A stretch of 64,000 nt of DNA from Bacteroidales bacterium (GCA_017960605.1 JAGCYV010000061.1:1-64000); one strand, 5' to 3'; shown: positions 8,064 to 16,481, numbered from the stretch's first letter. The notes: generated from the letters alone by a model not told the origin. Numbers and translations are program-made.

Positions 8064-8140
8064 ATACTAAGCCTTGAATCGGTTATGACCTAGTATTGAC
8101 CTAGTATTGACCTAGTAATGACCATATAGAATCTACTATG
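8064..8140 (+). repeat. Dispersed 11-bp-period element, copy E1
   Basis: Seven consecutive 11-bp units: TACTAAGCCTT, GAATCGGTTAT, GACCTAGTATT twice, GACCTAGTAAT, GACCATATAGA, ATCTACTATGT. The same ordered series occurs at 29537-29623 (reverse orientation) and 43361-43436. The series begins and ends with inverted words (TGACCTAGTA / TACTAnGTCA), so a folded transcript or cruciform is possible. Confidence 0.9.
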
Positions 8141-8208
8141 TCAGAAGGGTGTGAGAAGGGAAGCAAAGGGTCTCCGTTGGAGAATCAATGGCTTGTGATA
8201 AAATATTT

Positions 8209-8239
8209 TTTGCCGGTTTCGGAAATGTTCGTATATTTG
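8209..8239 (+). promoter_or_regulatory. Bacteroidota sigma-70 type promoter
   Basis: TTTG at 8209-8212 and TATATTTG at 8232-8239 with a 19-bp spacer match the TTTG / TAnnTTTG consensus. The start codon of the downstream secreted protein is at 8266. Confidence 0.8.
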
Positions 8240-8265
8240 CAGTCGAAAATCAACAAGCTCTTGGT

Positions 8266-9708
8266 ATGAAAAAAGTTGTGTTTTTCTTTGTTTTGACGCT
8301 GTTCTCTGCCCTTTCCGTGACGGCGCAGATGAAATATACCTCGGCGGTGATGACCAACAATTATGTCACCCACCCCGACAAAACTCCGTTTGATACATGG
8401 GGTGGCAACTATTATGTCGCCTTTGGAAGAGATGCGACCTCGCCATACAACCCTGTTTTTTATTTGGTTGATATTAGTGGATATAGTACATTTCTTCCTC
8501 TTACACCGATACCGGCACCCTCATTTGTCAGCCGTTCGGTCTCGGTTTCCGCACCTTCCTCCGCCGGGTTGTTGGACTTCACGGTCAATGATATTTATGT
8601 GGTGGATGACTATGCTTTTTTCTGCGGATATGGGGTGAAGAAGATTGCTCCCGAGGTTACTGTGGATGTGGCAGTGGTGGGTTATTTCAATCTTAATGAC
8701 TTTTTCACGAACAACGTACAGGTTAACTATCTGATTCTGTATGACAGCATAAACTATTCAGATTATCCTGTTTCACTGGAACAGCTGGTGGCCTATCGCT
8801 CCCCGTCGGGCTATGATGTGGTGGCCTACGGAATGAAAACGGGCGGTCAGAACCAGGTGGTTGAGATAAAAGACATTATGTCGTCTCCAATCACCTTTAG
8901 TTGTGCCAATATGCCATTCAGCAATCCCTTGAGTCTTCCGGCTCCGGACGAGCAACTGGTGATTGACGATATCTTCCTTACGAAAAACAACGTGGTTTTT
9001 ACCGGTCACGACCACAACATCATCACTACCGCCACAAACTATCCGTGGTACATTTTTGGAGGAAAGGGCGACGTTGTTATGGACATCTGTGATCCGTGGA
9101 TAAATCCTAATTATTACCTGCCCAGTGCCGACGAATCCGAAGGTTACGTACTGGGTGCCGCGTTGGAGGGGGATTCGTTTGCCATGGCCTATGTGCATCC
9201 GGACGGCATTACTGAAGATAGGACGATTCGTTTGCGGGTGATAGACCCGATATCCGTATCAAATCCGTATTCCCAGGAATTTGAAGCAGAAAAGGGGGAA
9301 CTCGTGCACAAGATGGTTTATCTGCCGAAAGTCAAAACGGTTGATTTGATTGTGGAAGAGCCTTTTACTACCAGATTCTTCCAGTTGGATCCATACGCCA
9401 CCGCCAACTATAGTTCAGTTTTCTTTGAATTGGGTGGGGCATATCAACGTATCCGGGCCAAGGATGGGGAACATCTCATTTCCTCGTACGGGAACTCGTT
9501 CTATATAGATGACCGAACAGCGAATCTGCCCCATTCCAATCAGTCCTGTCCAGCAAACAAGGAGAAGAAAGTTCAAATGATTCCGGAATTGCAACCCAAC
9601 CAGGCACAATACGGGTCGCCTACGCCACCTTACAACATAATCTCGGCTCAGACTAATGACGCAGTCCAAACCCATGCCATTACGACAGATTGTTTCTCGT
9701 ATGAATAA
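8266..9708 (+). CDS. Secreted protein of unknown function
   Basis: A 480-residue exported protein. The start at 8266 gives a clean signal peptide (MKKVVFFFVLTL, h-region, cleavage near VTAQ) and lies 26 bases after the promoter -7 box. The mature part is rich in Tyr, Asn, Asp and beta-strand-like segments and includes DNYAFFCGYGVKK-like stretches (DDYAFFCGYGVKK) suggestive of a beta-propeller, but I recognise no family. It lacks an obvious T9SS C-terminal sorting domain, unlike the next gene, 12 bases downstream, with which it is likely co-expressed. Its base composition is more AT-rich than the surrounding core genes. Confidence 0.8.
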   Translation: MKKVVFFFVLTLFSALSVTAQMKYTSAVMTNNYVTHPDKTPFDTWGGNYYVAFGRDATSPYNPVFYLVDISGYSTFLPLTPIPAPSFVSRSVSVSAPSSAGLLDFTVNDIYVVDDYAFFCGYGVKKIAPEVTVDVAVVGYFNLNDFFTNNVQVNYLILYDSINYSDYPVSLEQLVAYRSPSGYDVVAYGMKTGGQNQVVEIKDIMSSPITFSCANMPFSNPLSLPAPDEQLVIDDIFLTKNNVVFTGHDHNIITTATNYPWYIFGGKGDVVMDICDPWINPNYYLPSADESEGYVLGAALEGDSFAMAYVHPDGITEDRTIRLRVIDPISVSNPYSQEFEAEKGELVHKMVYLPKVKTVDLIVEEPFTTRFFQLDPYATANYSSVFFELGGAYQRIRAKDGEHLISSYGNSFYIDDRTANLPHSNQSCPANKEKKVQMIPELQPNQAQYGSPTPPYNIISAQTNDAVQTHAITTDCFSYE

Positions 9709-9720
9709 AAAACCGATGTT

Positions 9721-11025
9721 ATGAAGACCAGATTGTTTTTTGCTGTCCTGTTGATGTGTGGCCTGATGCCAGCGGTGGCACAACCGGTGGCACATGTGAA
9801 TACCCGAGACACGGTACGCTACGGCGACCCGTGGTACACCTTCAAACCCTTGCCGGCACTGAACTATGTCGCACAGTATGGCGGCCAGTTGTTTCTAAAA
9901 CCTTATCCTAATGCGAGATTTGCTCAAGTATATACATCCAGCAAAACGTTGCTATACGGAATTGCAGTAACGATGGACTCGTTGCCTGCCCAAGAAGACA
10001 GTGCGTGGCTCAGTTGTTGGCGGGGTATATTCACCCATCCCGGACCTCCTCTGCGAATGGAGTATGTTTGTTTCGACAGTGTGCCTTCTATGGACTCCAT
10101 CAGCACATGGAACCCGCCATTGCTGAAGCAGTGTGTGTTCGAGTACCAGGTGGGCGGGGCCGGCGACGACGGGGTCTATAAATCCACCACCCCCGTCAAC
10201 TGCTTCGAATTCTATTTCGACGAACCGCTTCCGCTTGTCCCGCAGGACACCTTCCTCATTGGCAGCTATTCCAACATGGCAGATCCATATCATTTTTTGG
10301 CTTATGCAGGGGTTGACAGGGACGGTGCCAGCCAAAATTGGATGGAAATAAATCTAATGAATGGATGCGATCTAAACGCCTATGACACTATGGCAAAATC
10401 TGCCGACCATTATCGCTATCTGTGTTCTCTCTATCCAAACAACAGTTATTTCTGCAATACGGATGGAAGGGGGCGCTTATTTTGGTTCTGGGGGATGGTG
10501 TTCCCCATCACGGAGTTGAGGTGCACCAAGCCGTGGGGGTTGGAGGTGGATTCTGCGGCACGGATGGTGCGTTGGGACCATGATGCCGACGGGGTGCTGT
10601 TCCAGCTGTCGCTGTGCGTCGACGGCACTTTGCCCGACAACGGCTACATCGTCACCACCACCGACACGACGCTCTCCTTCACGGCGCTGCTGTCGCTGTC
10701 GCCCGACACGGTGTATCGTCTCTACCTGCGGAAGCAGTGCGACTTCAGCACCTCGCGACCCCACACGGTGTGGAGCGACTGGAGCGAGCCGGTGGTGCTC
10801 AACCGCAACGCCGGAGGCGGGACCGAAGGGATACCTACAATCGGGCAGGAGAGGGTGAGAATCTATGCCGAGGGTGGCCGCATCGTGGTGGTGGGTGCCG
10901 AAGGGATGGAAGTGAAGGTGTATGACGTGAAAGGCATCCAAGTCGCCAACCGAGACCTGCCGGCTGGCGTGTATATGGTGCATGTCGGCGACCTGTCCGC
11001 CCGCAAGGTGGTGGTGGTGAGGTGA
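9721..11025 (+). CDS. Secreted protein with fibronectin-III-like and T9SS type A sorting domains
   Basis: A 434-residue exported protein with signal peptide (MKTRLFFAVLLMCGLMPAVA). Residues about 265-360 resemble a fibronectin type III fold (WGLEVDSAARMVRWDH, ending TVWSDWSEPVVL). The C-terminal 70 residues (VRIYAEGGRIVVVGAEG, VKVYDVKGIQV, LPAGVYMVHV, then ARKVVVVR) form a typical T9SS type A sorting domain, so the protein should cross the outer membrane by T9SS and be surface-attached or released. The middle is unrecognised. It probably works with the preceding secreted protein. The 3' part is GC-rich while the 5' half is more AT-rich. Confidence 0.88.
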   Translation: MKTRLFFAVLLMCGLMPAVAQPVAHVNTRDTVRYGDPWYTFKPLPALNYVAQYGGQLFLKPYPNARFAQVYTSSKTLLYGIAVTMDSLPAQEDSAWLSCWRGIFTHPGPPLRMEYVCFDSVPSMDSISTWNPPLLKQCVFEYQVGGAGDDGVYKSTTPVNCFEFYFDEPLPLVPQDTFLIGSYSNMADPYHFLAYAGVDRDGASQNWMEINLMNGCDLNAYDTMAKSADHYRYLCSLYPNNSYFCNTDGRGRLFWFWGMVFPITELRCTKPWGLEVDSAARMVRWDHDADGVLFQLSLCVDGTLPDNGYIVTTTDTTLSFTALLSLSPDTVYRLYLRKQCDFSTSRPHTVWSDWSEPVVLNRNAGGGTEGIPTIGQERVRIYAEGGRIVVVGAEGMEVKVYDVKGIQVANRDLPAGVYMVHVGDLSARKVVVVR

Positions 11026-11106
11026 TCTGATTATTTTTTGTATTACATAAAATAAATGGAGATGTTTCTCGTTAAAGGGATATTAAAATGTTAAATTCCT
11101 TTAACT

Positions 11107-12336
11107 ATGAAGAGCATAGCGATATTGACGGGTGGCGGTCCCGCGCCCGGAATGAACACGGTGGTGGCCTCGGTGGCCAAGACTTTCTTGCGCGACGGTT
11201 ATCGCGTGATTGGCCTGCATGGCGGCTACAGCGCCCTGTTTACCGACAAGCCCCGCATGCAGGACCTCGATTTCCTCACCGCCGACGAGATTTTCAACAA
11301 GGGTGGCAGCATCCTGAAGATGAGCCGTTTCAAGCCTACTCCCGAGGATTTCGAACAGCGGTTCAACCTCAAACTCTTCACCGACAACGAGATTAAGTTG
11401 CTGGTGACTGTGGGCGGCGACGACACGGCCAGCACGGCCAACCGCATTGCCAAGTTCCTTGCCGACAAGCACTACCCGATTGCCAATATCCATGTGCCAA
11501 AGACCATCGACAACGACCTGCCGCTGCCGAACTCGAGCCCGACTTTCGGCTACAACAGCGCAAAGGCGCAGGGTTGCGTGCTGGCTACGGCTGTGATGGA
11601 AGATGCGAGGACGAGCGAGAACTGGTTTGTGGTGAGCGCCATGGGCCGTTCGGCCGGCCATCTGGCGCTCGGCATCGCGGGTGCCTGTCACTATCCGATG
11701 GTGATTATCCCTGAATTCTTCAATAAGACGGAGATTACGGTGGATAAGATTATCAACATGGTGGTGAGCTGCATCGTGAAGAGGAAAATCATGGGCATCA
11801 ACTACGGTGCCGCGATGATTTCCGAAGGTGTGTTCCACTCGCTGAGCGACGAGGAAATCAAGAATTCTGGCATTCACTTCAGCTATGACGAGCATGGCCA
11901 TCCGGAACTGGGCAAGGTGTCGAAAGCCCATATTTTCAATGACCTGCTAGAGCGCAAGGTGAAGGAACTCGGACTGAAAGTGAAGAGTCGTCCGGTGGAG
12001 ATCGGCTACGAGATTCGCTGCCATACGCCTATCGCTTTCGACCTGACTTATTGCTCGCTGATGGGAATGGGTGTGCACACGCTGTTCAACCAAGGCTGCA
12101 CGGGCTGCATGGTGTATGTGGATCATCAGGGCACGGTGAGCCCGCTGTACCTGAAGGACCTGCAAGACCCGGCGACGGGCAAGATTCCGCCCCGGTTGGT
12201 GAATGTGGATTCGAACAAGGTGCAGTCGTATGTGAACGACATCATGGATTACATCACGCCGGCCGACTACGAGGCGGCGAAGAAATACCTGCCGAATCCG
12301 GAGGAGTATGACTTCAAGAGGATTCTTAACTGGTAA
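11107..12336 (+). CDS. pfp: 6-phosphofructokinase, probably pyrophosphate-dependent
   Basis: A 409-residue cytoplasmic glycolytic enzyme phosphorylating fructose-6-phosphate. Motifs: LTGGGPAPGMN, VTVGGDDTAST, VPKTIDNDLP, FVVSAMGRSAGHLA and EIRCHTPIAFD. The GGDDT sequence, with Asp in place of the Gly found in ATP enzymes at the phosphoryl-donor site, together with PKTIDND, marks the PPi-dependent class, which is reversible. This fits the pyruvate phosphate dikinase and PEP carboxykinase genes at 43.8-48.2 kb, which would allow a PPi-economising glycolysis. PPi use is inferred from these residues. Confidence 0.92.
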   Translation: MKSIAILTGGGPAPGMNTVVASVAKTFLRDGYRVIGLHGGYSALFTDKPRMQDLDFLTADEIFNKGGSILKMSRFKPTPEDFEQRFNLKLFTDNEIKLLVTVGGDDTASTANRIAKFLADKHYPIANIHVPKTIDNDLPLPNSSPTFGYNSAKAQGCVLATAVMEDARTSENWFVVSAMGRSAGHLALGIAGACHYPMVIIPEFFNKTEITVDKIINMVVSCIVKRKIMGINYGAAMISEGVFHSLSDEEIKNSGIHFSYDEHGHPELGKVSKAHIFNDLLERKVKELGLKVKSRPVEIGYEIRCHTPIAFDLTYCSLMGMGVHTLFNQGCTGCMVYVDHQGTVSPLYLKDLQDPATGKIPPRLVNVDSNKVQSYVNDIMDYITPADYEAAKKYLPNPEEYDFKRILNW

Positions 12337-12344
12337 TATGAAAA

Positions 12345-12376
12345 GACTGCGAGACTGAGAGACTGCGTGACTGCGA
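12345..12376. repeat. 8-bp tandem word tract (GACTGnGn) at the 5' end of the EnvC-like gene
   Basis: Four octads GACTGCGA, GACTGAGA, GACTGCGT, GACTGCGA follow an ATGAAAAGA at 12339 that would otherwise look like the natural start; in that frame a stop occurs after six codons. The tract therefore separates a probable ancestral start from the present one. Confidence 0.85.
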
Positions 12377-12382
12377 GCTGTG

Positions 12383-13567
12383 ATGGCTTGGGGTCTCGTT
12401 GTCTTGTTGTCTTGCGGTCTTGCAGGCACAGCCTGCGCACAGAGCAAGCAGCAGCTGGAGAAGGACAAGGCTGCTGTGGAGCAGGAATTGAAGCAGCTGA
12501 ACAAGGATTTGGCAAAGGCGAAGAAGAGCAGCAAGGCCGGTCAGCAGCAACTGAACCTGCTGGAGAAGAAGATACAGCAGCGCACAAAACTGATTAACAA
12601 TATCGGTGGTCAGCTGAACGTGCTGAATGTGCAGATGGAGCAGACGAAGGACAGCATCGCCTTGATGCGGACACAGGTGGACTCGCTGAAGAGGGAGTAT
12701 GCCCGTGTGGTACGGGTGCTTTACGGCGAACGCGGCAATCTGGACAAGGCGGTCCTTATTCTTGACACGAAGAGTTACAACCTGGCCTTCCTGCGGACGA
12801 AGTATTTCCGCGACTACAGCCGCTACCGCCGTCGTCAGGCTTCGTTTATCCGCCAGAAGGAGGAGAGGTTGAACGAGGCGGGGATAGCGCTGGCGCGTCA
12901 GCAGCAGGAGACGACGAGTCTGCTGGTGCAGGAGAAGCGTCAGAAGGACGAGCTGGCCAAGGAACGCAAGGAGCAGCAGAAAAGCCTGAAGCAGAGCAAA
13001 CAGCAGGAGAAGAACCTGCAAGCGCAGATCAACAAGAAGGAGCAGCAGAAGCGCCAGTTGCAGCAGCAGATACAGAAGATTATCAACGAGGAGATTGCGA
13101 AAGCGAACAAGACCGGAAAAGCCACTGGCGGAAGCAGTGCCACTTCGACGGTGGATGTGGCGCTGAGCAACGACTTCGCGTCGAACAAAGGGCGGCTCCC
13201 GTGGCCGGTGTATTACACCAAGGTTTCGCGTGAGTATGGCCGCTACACTCATTCCAGCGGCGGGCAGAACATGAACAACGGCATCGACTTGCAATGCAAG
13301 AGCGGCACGTCGGTACAGGCTATCTTCAGCGGTACGGTGAGTCGCGTGTTCACCTGTCCCAACGGTACCCGCGGCATCATCGTCCGTCATGGGGAATATA
13401 TGTCGGTCTATGCCAACATGGGCACTGTGACGGTGAAAGAGGGCGGCGAGGTCTCCACGAAGCAGAACCTCGGAACGGTCTATACGAACGAGGACGGTAG
13501 CGCGGAGTTCAGTTTCCAACTGTGGAAGGGAACGGCTTCATTAAATCCGAGACAATGGCTGAGATGA
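12383..13567 (+). CDS. EnvC-type murein hydrolase activator, M23 peptidase domain
   Basis: A 394-residue periplasmic protein (one codon longer if the GTG at 12380 is used). After a signal peptide (LVVLLSCGLAGTACA), residues about 20-110 and 155-225 are long coiled coils rich in Lys, Gln and Glu, and residues about 275-390 are an M23/LytM fold (NGIDLQCKSGTSVQAIFSG, GIIVRHGEYMSVYAN). As in E. coli EnvC, the usual first zinc His is not evident (NGIDLQ), suggesting an activator of amidases in daughter-cell separation rather than an active peptidase. The signal peptide core is encoded by the octad tract at 12393-12424. It overlaps lpxH by ATGA. Confidence 0.88.
   Translation: MAWGLVVLLSCGLAGTACAQSKQQLEKDKAAVEQELKQLNKDLAKAKKSSKAGQQQLNLLEKKIQQRTKLINNIGGQLNVLNVQMEQTKDSIALMRTQVDSLKREYARVVRVLYGERGNLDKAVLILDTKSYNLAFLRTKYFRDYSRYRRRQASFIRQKEERLNEAGIALARQQQETTSLLVQEKRQKDELAKERKEQQKSLKQSKQQEKNLQAQINKKEQQKRQLQQQIQKIINEEIAKANKTGKATGGSSATSTVDVALSNDFASNKGRLPWPVYYTKVSREYGRYTHSSGGQNMNNGIDLQCKSGTSVQAIFSGTVSRVFTCPNGTRGIIVRHGEYMSVYANMGTVTVKEGGEVSTKQNLGTVYTNEDGSAEFSFQLWKGTASLNPRQWLR
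12393..12424. repeat. 8-bp tandem word tract (GTCTnGnn) encoding a signal peptide
   Basis: Four octads GTCTCGTT, GTCTTGTT, GTCTTGCG, GTCTTGCA encode LVVLLSCGLA, the hydrophobic core of the EnvC-like signal peptide. The same family occurs at 25651-25682 inside another coding sequence. Confidence 0.88.
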
Positions 13568-14322
13568 TCTATTTCATCAGCGATGCGCATTTGGGCAGCG
13601 GTACCGACAGTCGGGAGCGCGAACGGGAACTTTGTGCGTTCCTTGAAAGTATCCGGCCCAACTGCCGGAGGCTGTTTCTCCTTGGGGATATTTTTGATTT
13701 TTGGTTCACCTACCGCTATACGGTGCCGAAAGGTCACACCCGTCTTCTCGGGAAGCTGTCTGAGATGGCTGACAGTGGGGTGGAGATTCATTTCTTTCTC
13801 GGCAACCACGACATGTGGGTGTTCGACTACCTGGAGAAGGAAATCGGTGTGGTGATGCACGATGAGCCGGAGGTGTTCGAGATGGACGGTAAACGGTTCC
13901 TCATTGGTCACGGCGACGGATTGGGGCATCTGGACAAGAAGTTCGACCTGCTGCGGAAGGTCTTCCGTTCAAGGCTCAATCAGCGTCTTTTCACTCTTTT
14001 GCCGTCCAGCTGGATGTTCCCGATTGCCCACCGTTGGAGTGACAGCAACAAGGAACTGCACGCCAAAGAGGACAGCCTGCACTATCTCGGCGACGAGCGA
14101 GAGGGGATCGTGCTATATTGTAAGGAAAGACTTCGGGTTGAGCAGTTTGACTACTGCCTTTTCGGCCATCGTCACACGCCGCTGGTGAAGCCTTTGGCCG
14201 ACAATTGCACCTATATCAACACCGGCGACTGGTTCTTCAATCGCAACTATGCGGTCTTCAACCTCCTTGACCACACCCTCAAGCTTTATGACCTTCAGAA
14301 AGGCGAGATTACAGGATGTTGA
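13564..14322 (+). CDS. lpxH: UDP-2,3-diacylglucosamine diphosphatase, LpxH-type metallophosphoesterase
   Basis: A 252-residue calcineurin-like phosphoesterase of the lipid A pathway, converting UDP-2,3-diacylglucosamine to lipid X at the inner membrane. Metal-ligand motifs: ISDAHLGSG, LLGDIFDFWF, FLGNHDMWV, LIGHGDGLG and LFGHRHTPLV. Start 13564 was chosen because MIYFISDAHLG is the conserved N-terminus and it overlaps the upstream stop as ATGA. The length fits the family. The following GNAT gene starts 35 bases before its stop. Confidence 0.92.
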   Translation: MIYFISDAHLGSGTDSRERERELCAFLESIRPNCRRLFLLGDIFDFWFTYRYTVPKGHTRLLGKLSEMADSGVEIHFFLGNHDMWVFDYLEKEIGVVMHDEPEVFEMDGKRFLIGHGDGLGHLDKKFDLLRKVFRSRLNQRLFTLLPSSWMFPIAHRWSDSNKELHAKEDSLHYLGDEREGIVLYCKERLRVEQFDYCLFGHRHTPLVKPLADNCTYINTGDWFFNRNYAVFNLLDHTLKLYDLQKGEITGC

Positions 14323-14794
14323 CGCCATGATGGCGTTGGTGCAACGCCGGATTGACTGGATGAACGTCGTGGGGCTGCACCAATGGAACGAGACCGACTA
14401 TTTCGGCCGCTATCCCCGTAGCTATTGGGAGAAGAACATCGCTTGCTTCCTTGTGGGAGAAGAAGAGGACCGGGTGGTGGTGGCCATCGCCCTTTACACA
14501 GAAGATGTGCGCTGGACGCGCGACGGCATCTACACCGGCAACCTTCGTGGCGCCGCATTCTACCTGCACCACCTGGTCACCGACCCTGTATGCAAGGGGT
14601 GCGGAAAACAGATGATGCTCTATGTCGAACAATACGCCATAGAGCATCATGTTTCTTTGCTGCGGCTCGACTCTGCCGTGGGCAATCTTGCGTTAGAGAG
14701 ATACTATACTGATTTGGGTTACACGGCTTGCGGCACCTGTCACGACCAGCTCTATCACGGCGTGCTTCGAGAGAAACTTCTTTCAGCAGGTTGA
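14288..14794 (+). CDS. GNAT family N-acetyltransferase
   Basis: A 168-residue cytoplasmic protein with GNAT features: N-terminal FRKARLQDVDAMMALV, central strand HHLVTDPVCKGCGKQMMLYVEQYA (acetyl-CoA loop with Gly-Cys-Gly instead of the usual Gly-x-Gly-Ile-Gly), and C-terminal LRLDSAVGNLALERYYTDLGY, the classic closing motif. The substrate is unknown. The start at 14288 lies within the end of lpxH, a 35-base overlap, so the two are probably translated from one message. Confidence 0.88.
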   Translation: MTFRKARLQDVDAMMALVQRRIDWMNVVGLHQWNETDYFGRYPRSYWEKNIACFLVGEEEDRVVVAIALYTEDVRWTRDGIYTGNLRGAAFYLHHLVTDPVCKGCGKQMMLYVEQYAIEHHVSLLRLDSAVGNLALERYYTDLGYTACGTCHDQLYHGVLREKLLSAG

Positions 14795-14811
14795 GGAGGG
14801 TCGCGGTACCG

Positions 14812-15561
14812 TCATTGGCGGCTGAGGGCCGACCGCAGATGCTCGGTGGTGTTCTTGAAATGGAGTGTGTGGGGGTTGTCGGGATAGCGTTCCTGCAGGC
14901 CTTCGAGCACGAGGTCGTACCAGTCGATGCTGTTGGGGTCGCGGGTGTCAATCAATAACCTGTTGTTGAACGGCTTGTAGAGGGCAATCAGTGTGCTCAG
15001 CGATCCTCGGTTCTCCTCCAAGAAGCGGCATACATAATCCTGCTGCTCTTCAAAAGTGATGCGATAGATGCTGTCGGTCTCGTCTTTTTTGTCCAACACC
15101 TGCTGTTCCGTGATTTTCTTGTCGAAGTAGAGCTGGGCGTAATAGGCGGTGGTATCGACCAGTTCGTTGAGCACTTGGGCACCGTCGTTGGTGTATTGCT
15201 GCAACTGCCACAGCAGAACGCTTTCGGGCGAACCTGTGATGTTGTAGCTGAGAGAAAGATTGTCGTAGCGTCCCGTGACGTTCAGGTGCTCGCCGTAGTC
15301 GGGCAGGGTGACAATGAAGTTGTTCTCCGTGGTGTGCAGGTTGTACAAACTGCGGTAGGGCATCTTGTAGCTGTACTTGAAGTGACCTTTGCTGTCCATC
15401 GGGATGCTGTCGATGAATATCGGTCCGTCGGGAGCTATCTCCTCAAGCCAGAGGGTCTTCCCTGCGCCGCCGTCGAGGGTGCCGCTGATGGTGAAGGTGT
15501 CGTGATTGCAGGCGGCAAAAAATACTAAAGACAGAAGACTGAATAATAAGGTTTTCCTCAT
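14812..15561 (-). CDS. DUF4369 domain lipoprotein lacking a thioredoxin domain
   Basis: A 249-residue lipoprotein: signal peptide with lipobox FFAAC at residue about 19, then a DUF4369 domain (FTISGTLDGGAGKTLWLEE, then IDSIPMDSKGHFKYSY). In Bacteroidota this domain usually precedes an AhpC/TSA-thioredoxin domain that acts in periplasmic thiol exchange. Here the protein ends (HLRSALSRQ) just where that second domain would begin and no CxxC is seen. No frameshifted remnant follows, since the convergent GNAT gene ends 18 bases away. It may be a natural short form. It overlaps aroC by ATGA (15558-15561). Confidence 0.85.
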   Translation of the reverse strand: MRKTLLFSLLSLVFFAACNHDTFTISGTLDGGAGKTLWLEEIAPDGPIFIDSIPMDSKGHFKYSYKMPYRSLYNLHTTENNFIVTLPDYGEHLNVTGRYDNLSLSYNITGSPESVLLWQLQQYTNDGAQVLNELVDTTAYYAQLYFDKKITEQQVLDKKDETDSIYRITFEEQQDYVCRFLEENRGSLSTLIALYKPFNNRLLIDTRDPNSIDWYDLVLEGLQERYPDNPHTLHFKNTTEHLRSALSRQ

Positions 15562-16481
15562 AACATATAATCTATTAAGCACAGGGCAGTCATCGCTTCT
15601 ACGACAACGGCTGCGCGTTCAATATGGTAGCGGTCGTGTCGGCCGTCGATTTGCAGATGCTCCAGATGGCCGTCTTCGTGCAGGCACTCCACAGGTTGGG
15701 GAATGGTGACCACCGGGTGGAAAGCCACGCGGAACTCTATCGGCATTCCGTTGCTGATGCCTCCCTGAATGCCGCCGCAATGGTTGGTCAAGGTGAGAAA
15801 TGGCTGTTCATCTGTTTCACCTTTCCATCGGTCGATATATTCGCTGCCTTTCATCTGGGCTGCCGCAAAGCCGTTACCCATCTCGAATCCGATAGCCGAC
15901 GGGATGCTCATCATGGCTTCCGCCAGAGCCGCGTTTAGTTTGCCGAAGATGGGCTCGCCGACTCCCGCCGGCACTCCCGTCACACGGCAACTGACCACAC
16001 CTCCAAGGGTGTCATTCTCCGTTTCGCACTTTCCTCCTTCCACTGAACTCTGAATACTGACTTCCGGCATCAGCTGCATGGCGATGGCGCCGGCTACCAC
16101 ACGCACCGCCGTCTCTCGGGCCGATGCCCGTCCGCCTCCGCGATGGTCGCGCAGGCCGTATTTCATATAATAGGTGTAGTCGGCGTGACCCGGACGGAAC
16201 ATGTGCTCCAGCGGTGCGTAGTCCTCGGGACGGGTGTTCTTGTTGCGGATAATGAACGCGATAGGGGTGCCGAGCGTGATGCCGTCTTTTAGGCCCGAGA
16301 GCCACTCCACCTCGTCTTCCTCCTGACGGGGGGCGCCGAATCGGCGTCGCTCCAATGCGGCGGCGATGGCCTCCATATCGAGAGCCACTCCCGCGGGGCA
16401 GCCGTCAATAACAGCACCTACGGCGGGTCCGTGGGACTCGCCGTAGGTGGTTATGCGGAATTTTGTACCGTAGGTGTTCAC
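15558..16481 (-). CDS. aroC: Chorismate synthase, internally shortened
   Basis: A 307-residue enzyme making chorismate from EPSP, the last shared step of aromatic biosynthesis, with reduced FMN. Motifs: TYGESHGPAVGAVIDGCPAG, FRPGHADYTYYMKYGLRDHR, GGGRASARET, NHCGGIQGGISNGMP and GRHDRYH. Family members are usually around 350-360 residues. The missing piece, about 40 residues, lies between the AGAIAMQLMPE helix and the DTLGG motif. The join reads VSIQSSVEGGKCETEN and is encoded by a heptad-like stretch at 16041-16063. All cofactor-binding motifs I can recognise remain. The gene is immediately followed by the DUF4369 lipoprotein and preceded with no gap by the FKBP gene. Confidence 0.92.
   Translation of the reverse strand: MNTYGTKFRITTYGESHGPAVGAVIDGCPAGVALDMEAIAAALERRRFGAPRQEEDEVEWLSGLKDGITLGTPIAFIIRNKNTRPEDYAPLEHMFRPGHADYTYYMKYGLRDHRGGGRASARETAVRVVAGAIAMQLMPEVSIQSSVEGGKCETENDTLGGVVSCRVTGVPAGVGEPIFGKLNAALAEAMMSIPSAIGFEMGNGFAAAQMKGSEYIDRWKGETDEQPFLTLTNHCGGIQGGISNGMPIEFRVAFHPVVTIPQPVECLHEDGHLEHLQIDGRHDRYHIERAAVVVEAMTALCLIDYML
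16041..16063. repeat. Short 7-bp word-like stretch inside aroC
   Basis: On the coding strand the units read CAGTATT, CAGAGTT, CAGTGGA. Three imperfect heptads are weaker evidence than the other tracts, but they sit exactly where aroC has lost about 40 residues relative to its family. Confidence 0.5.
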
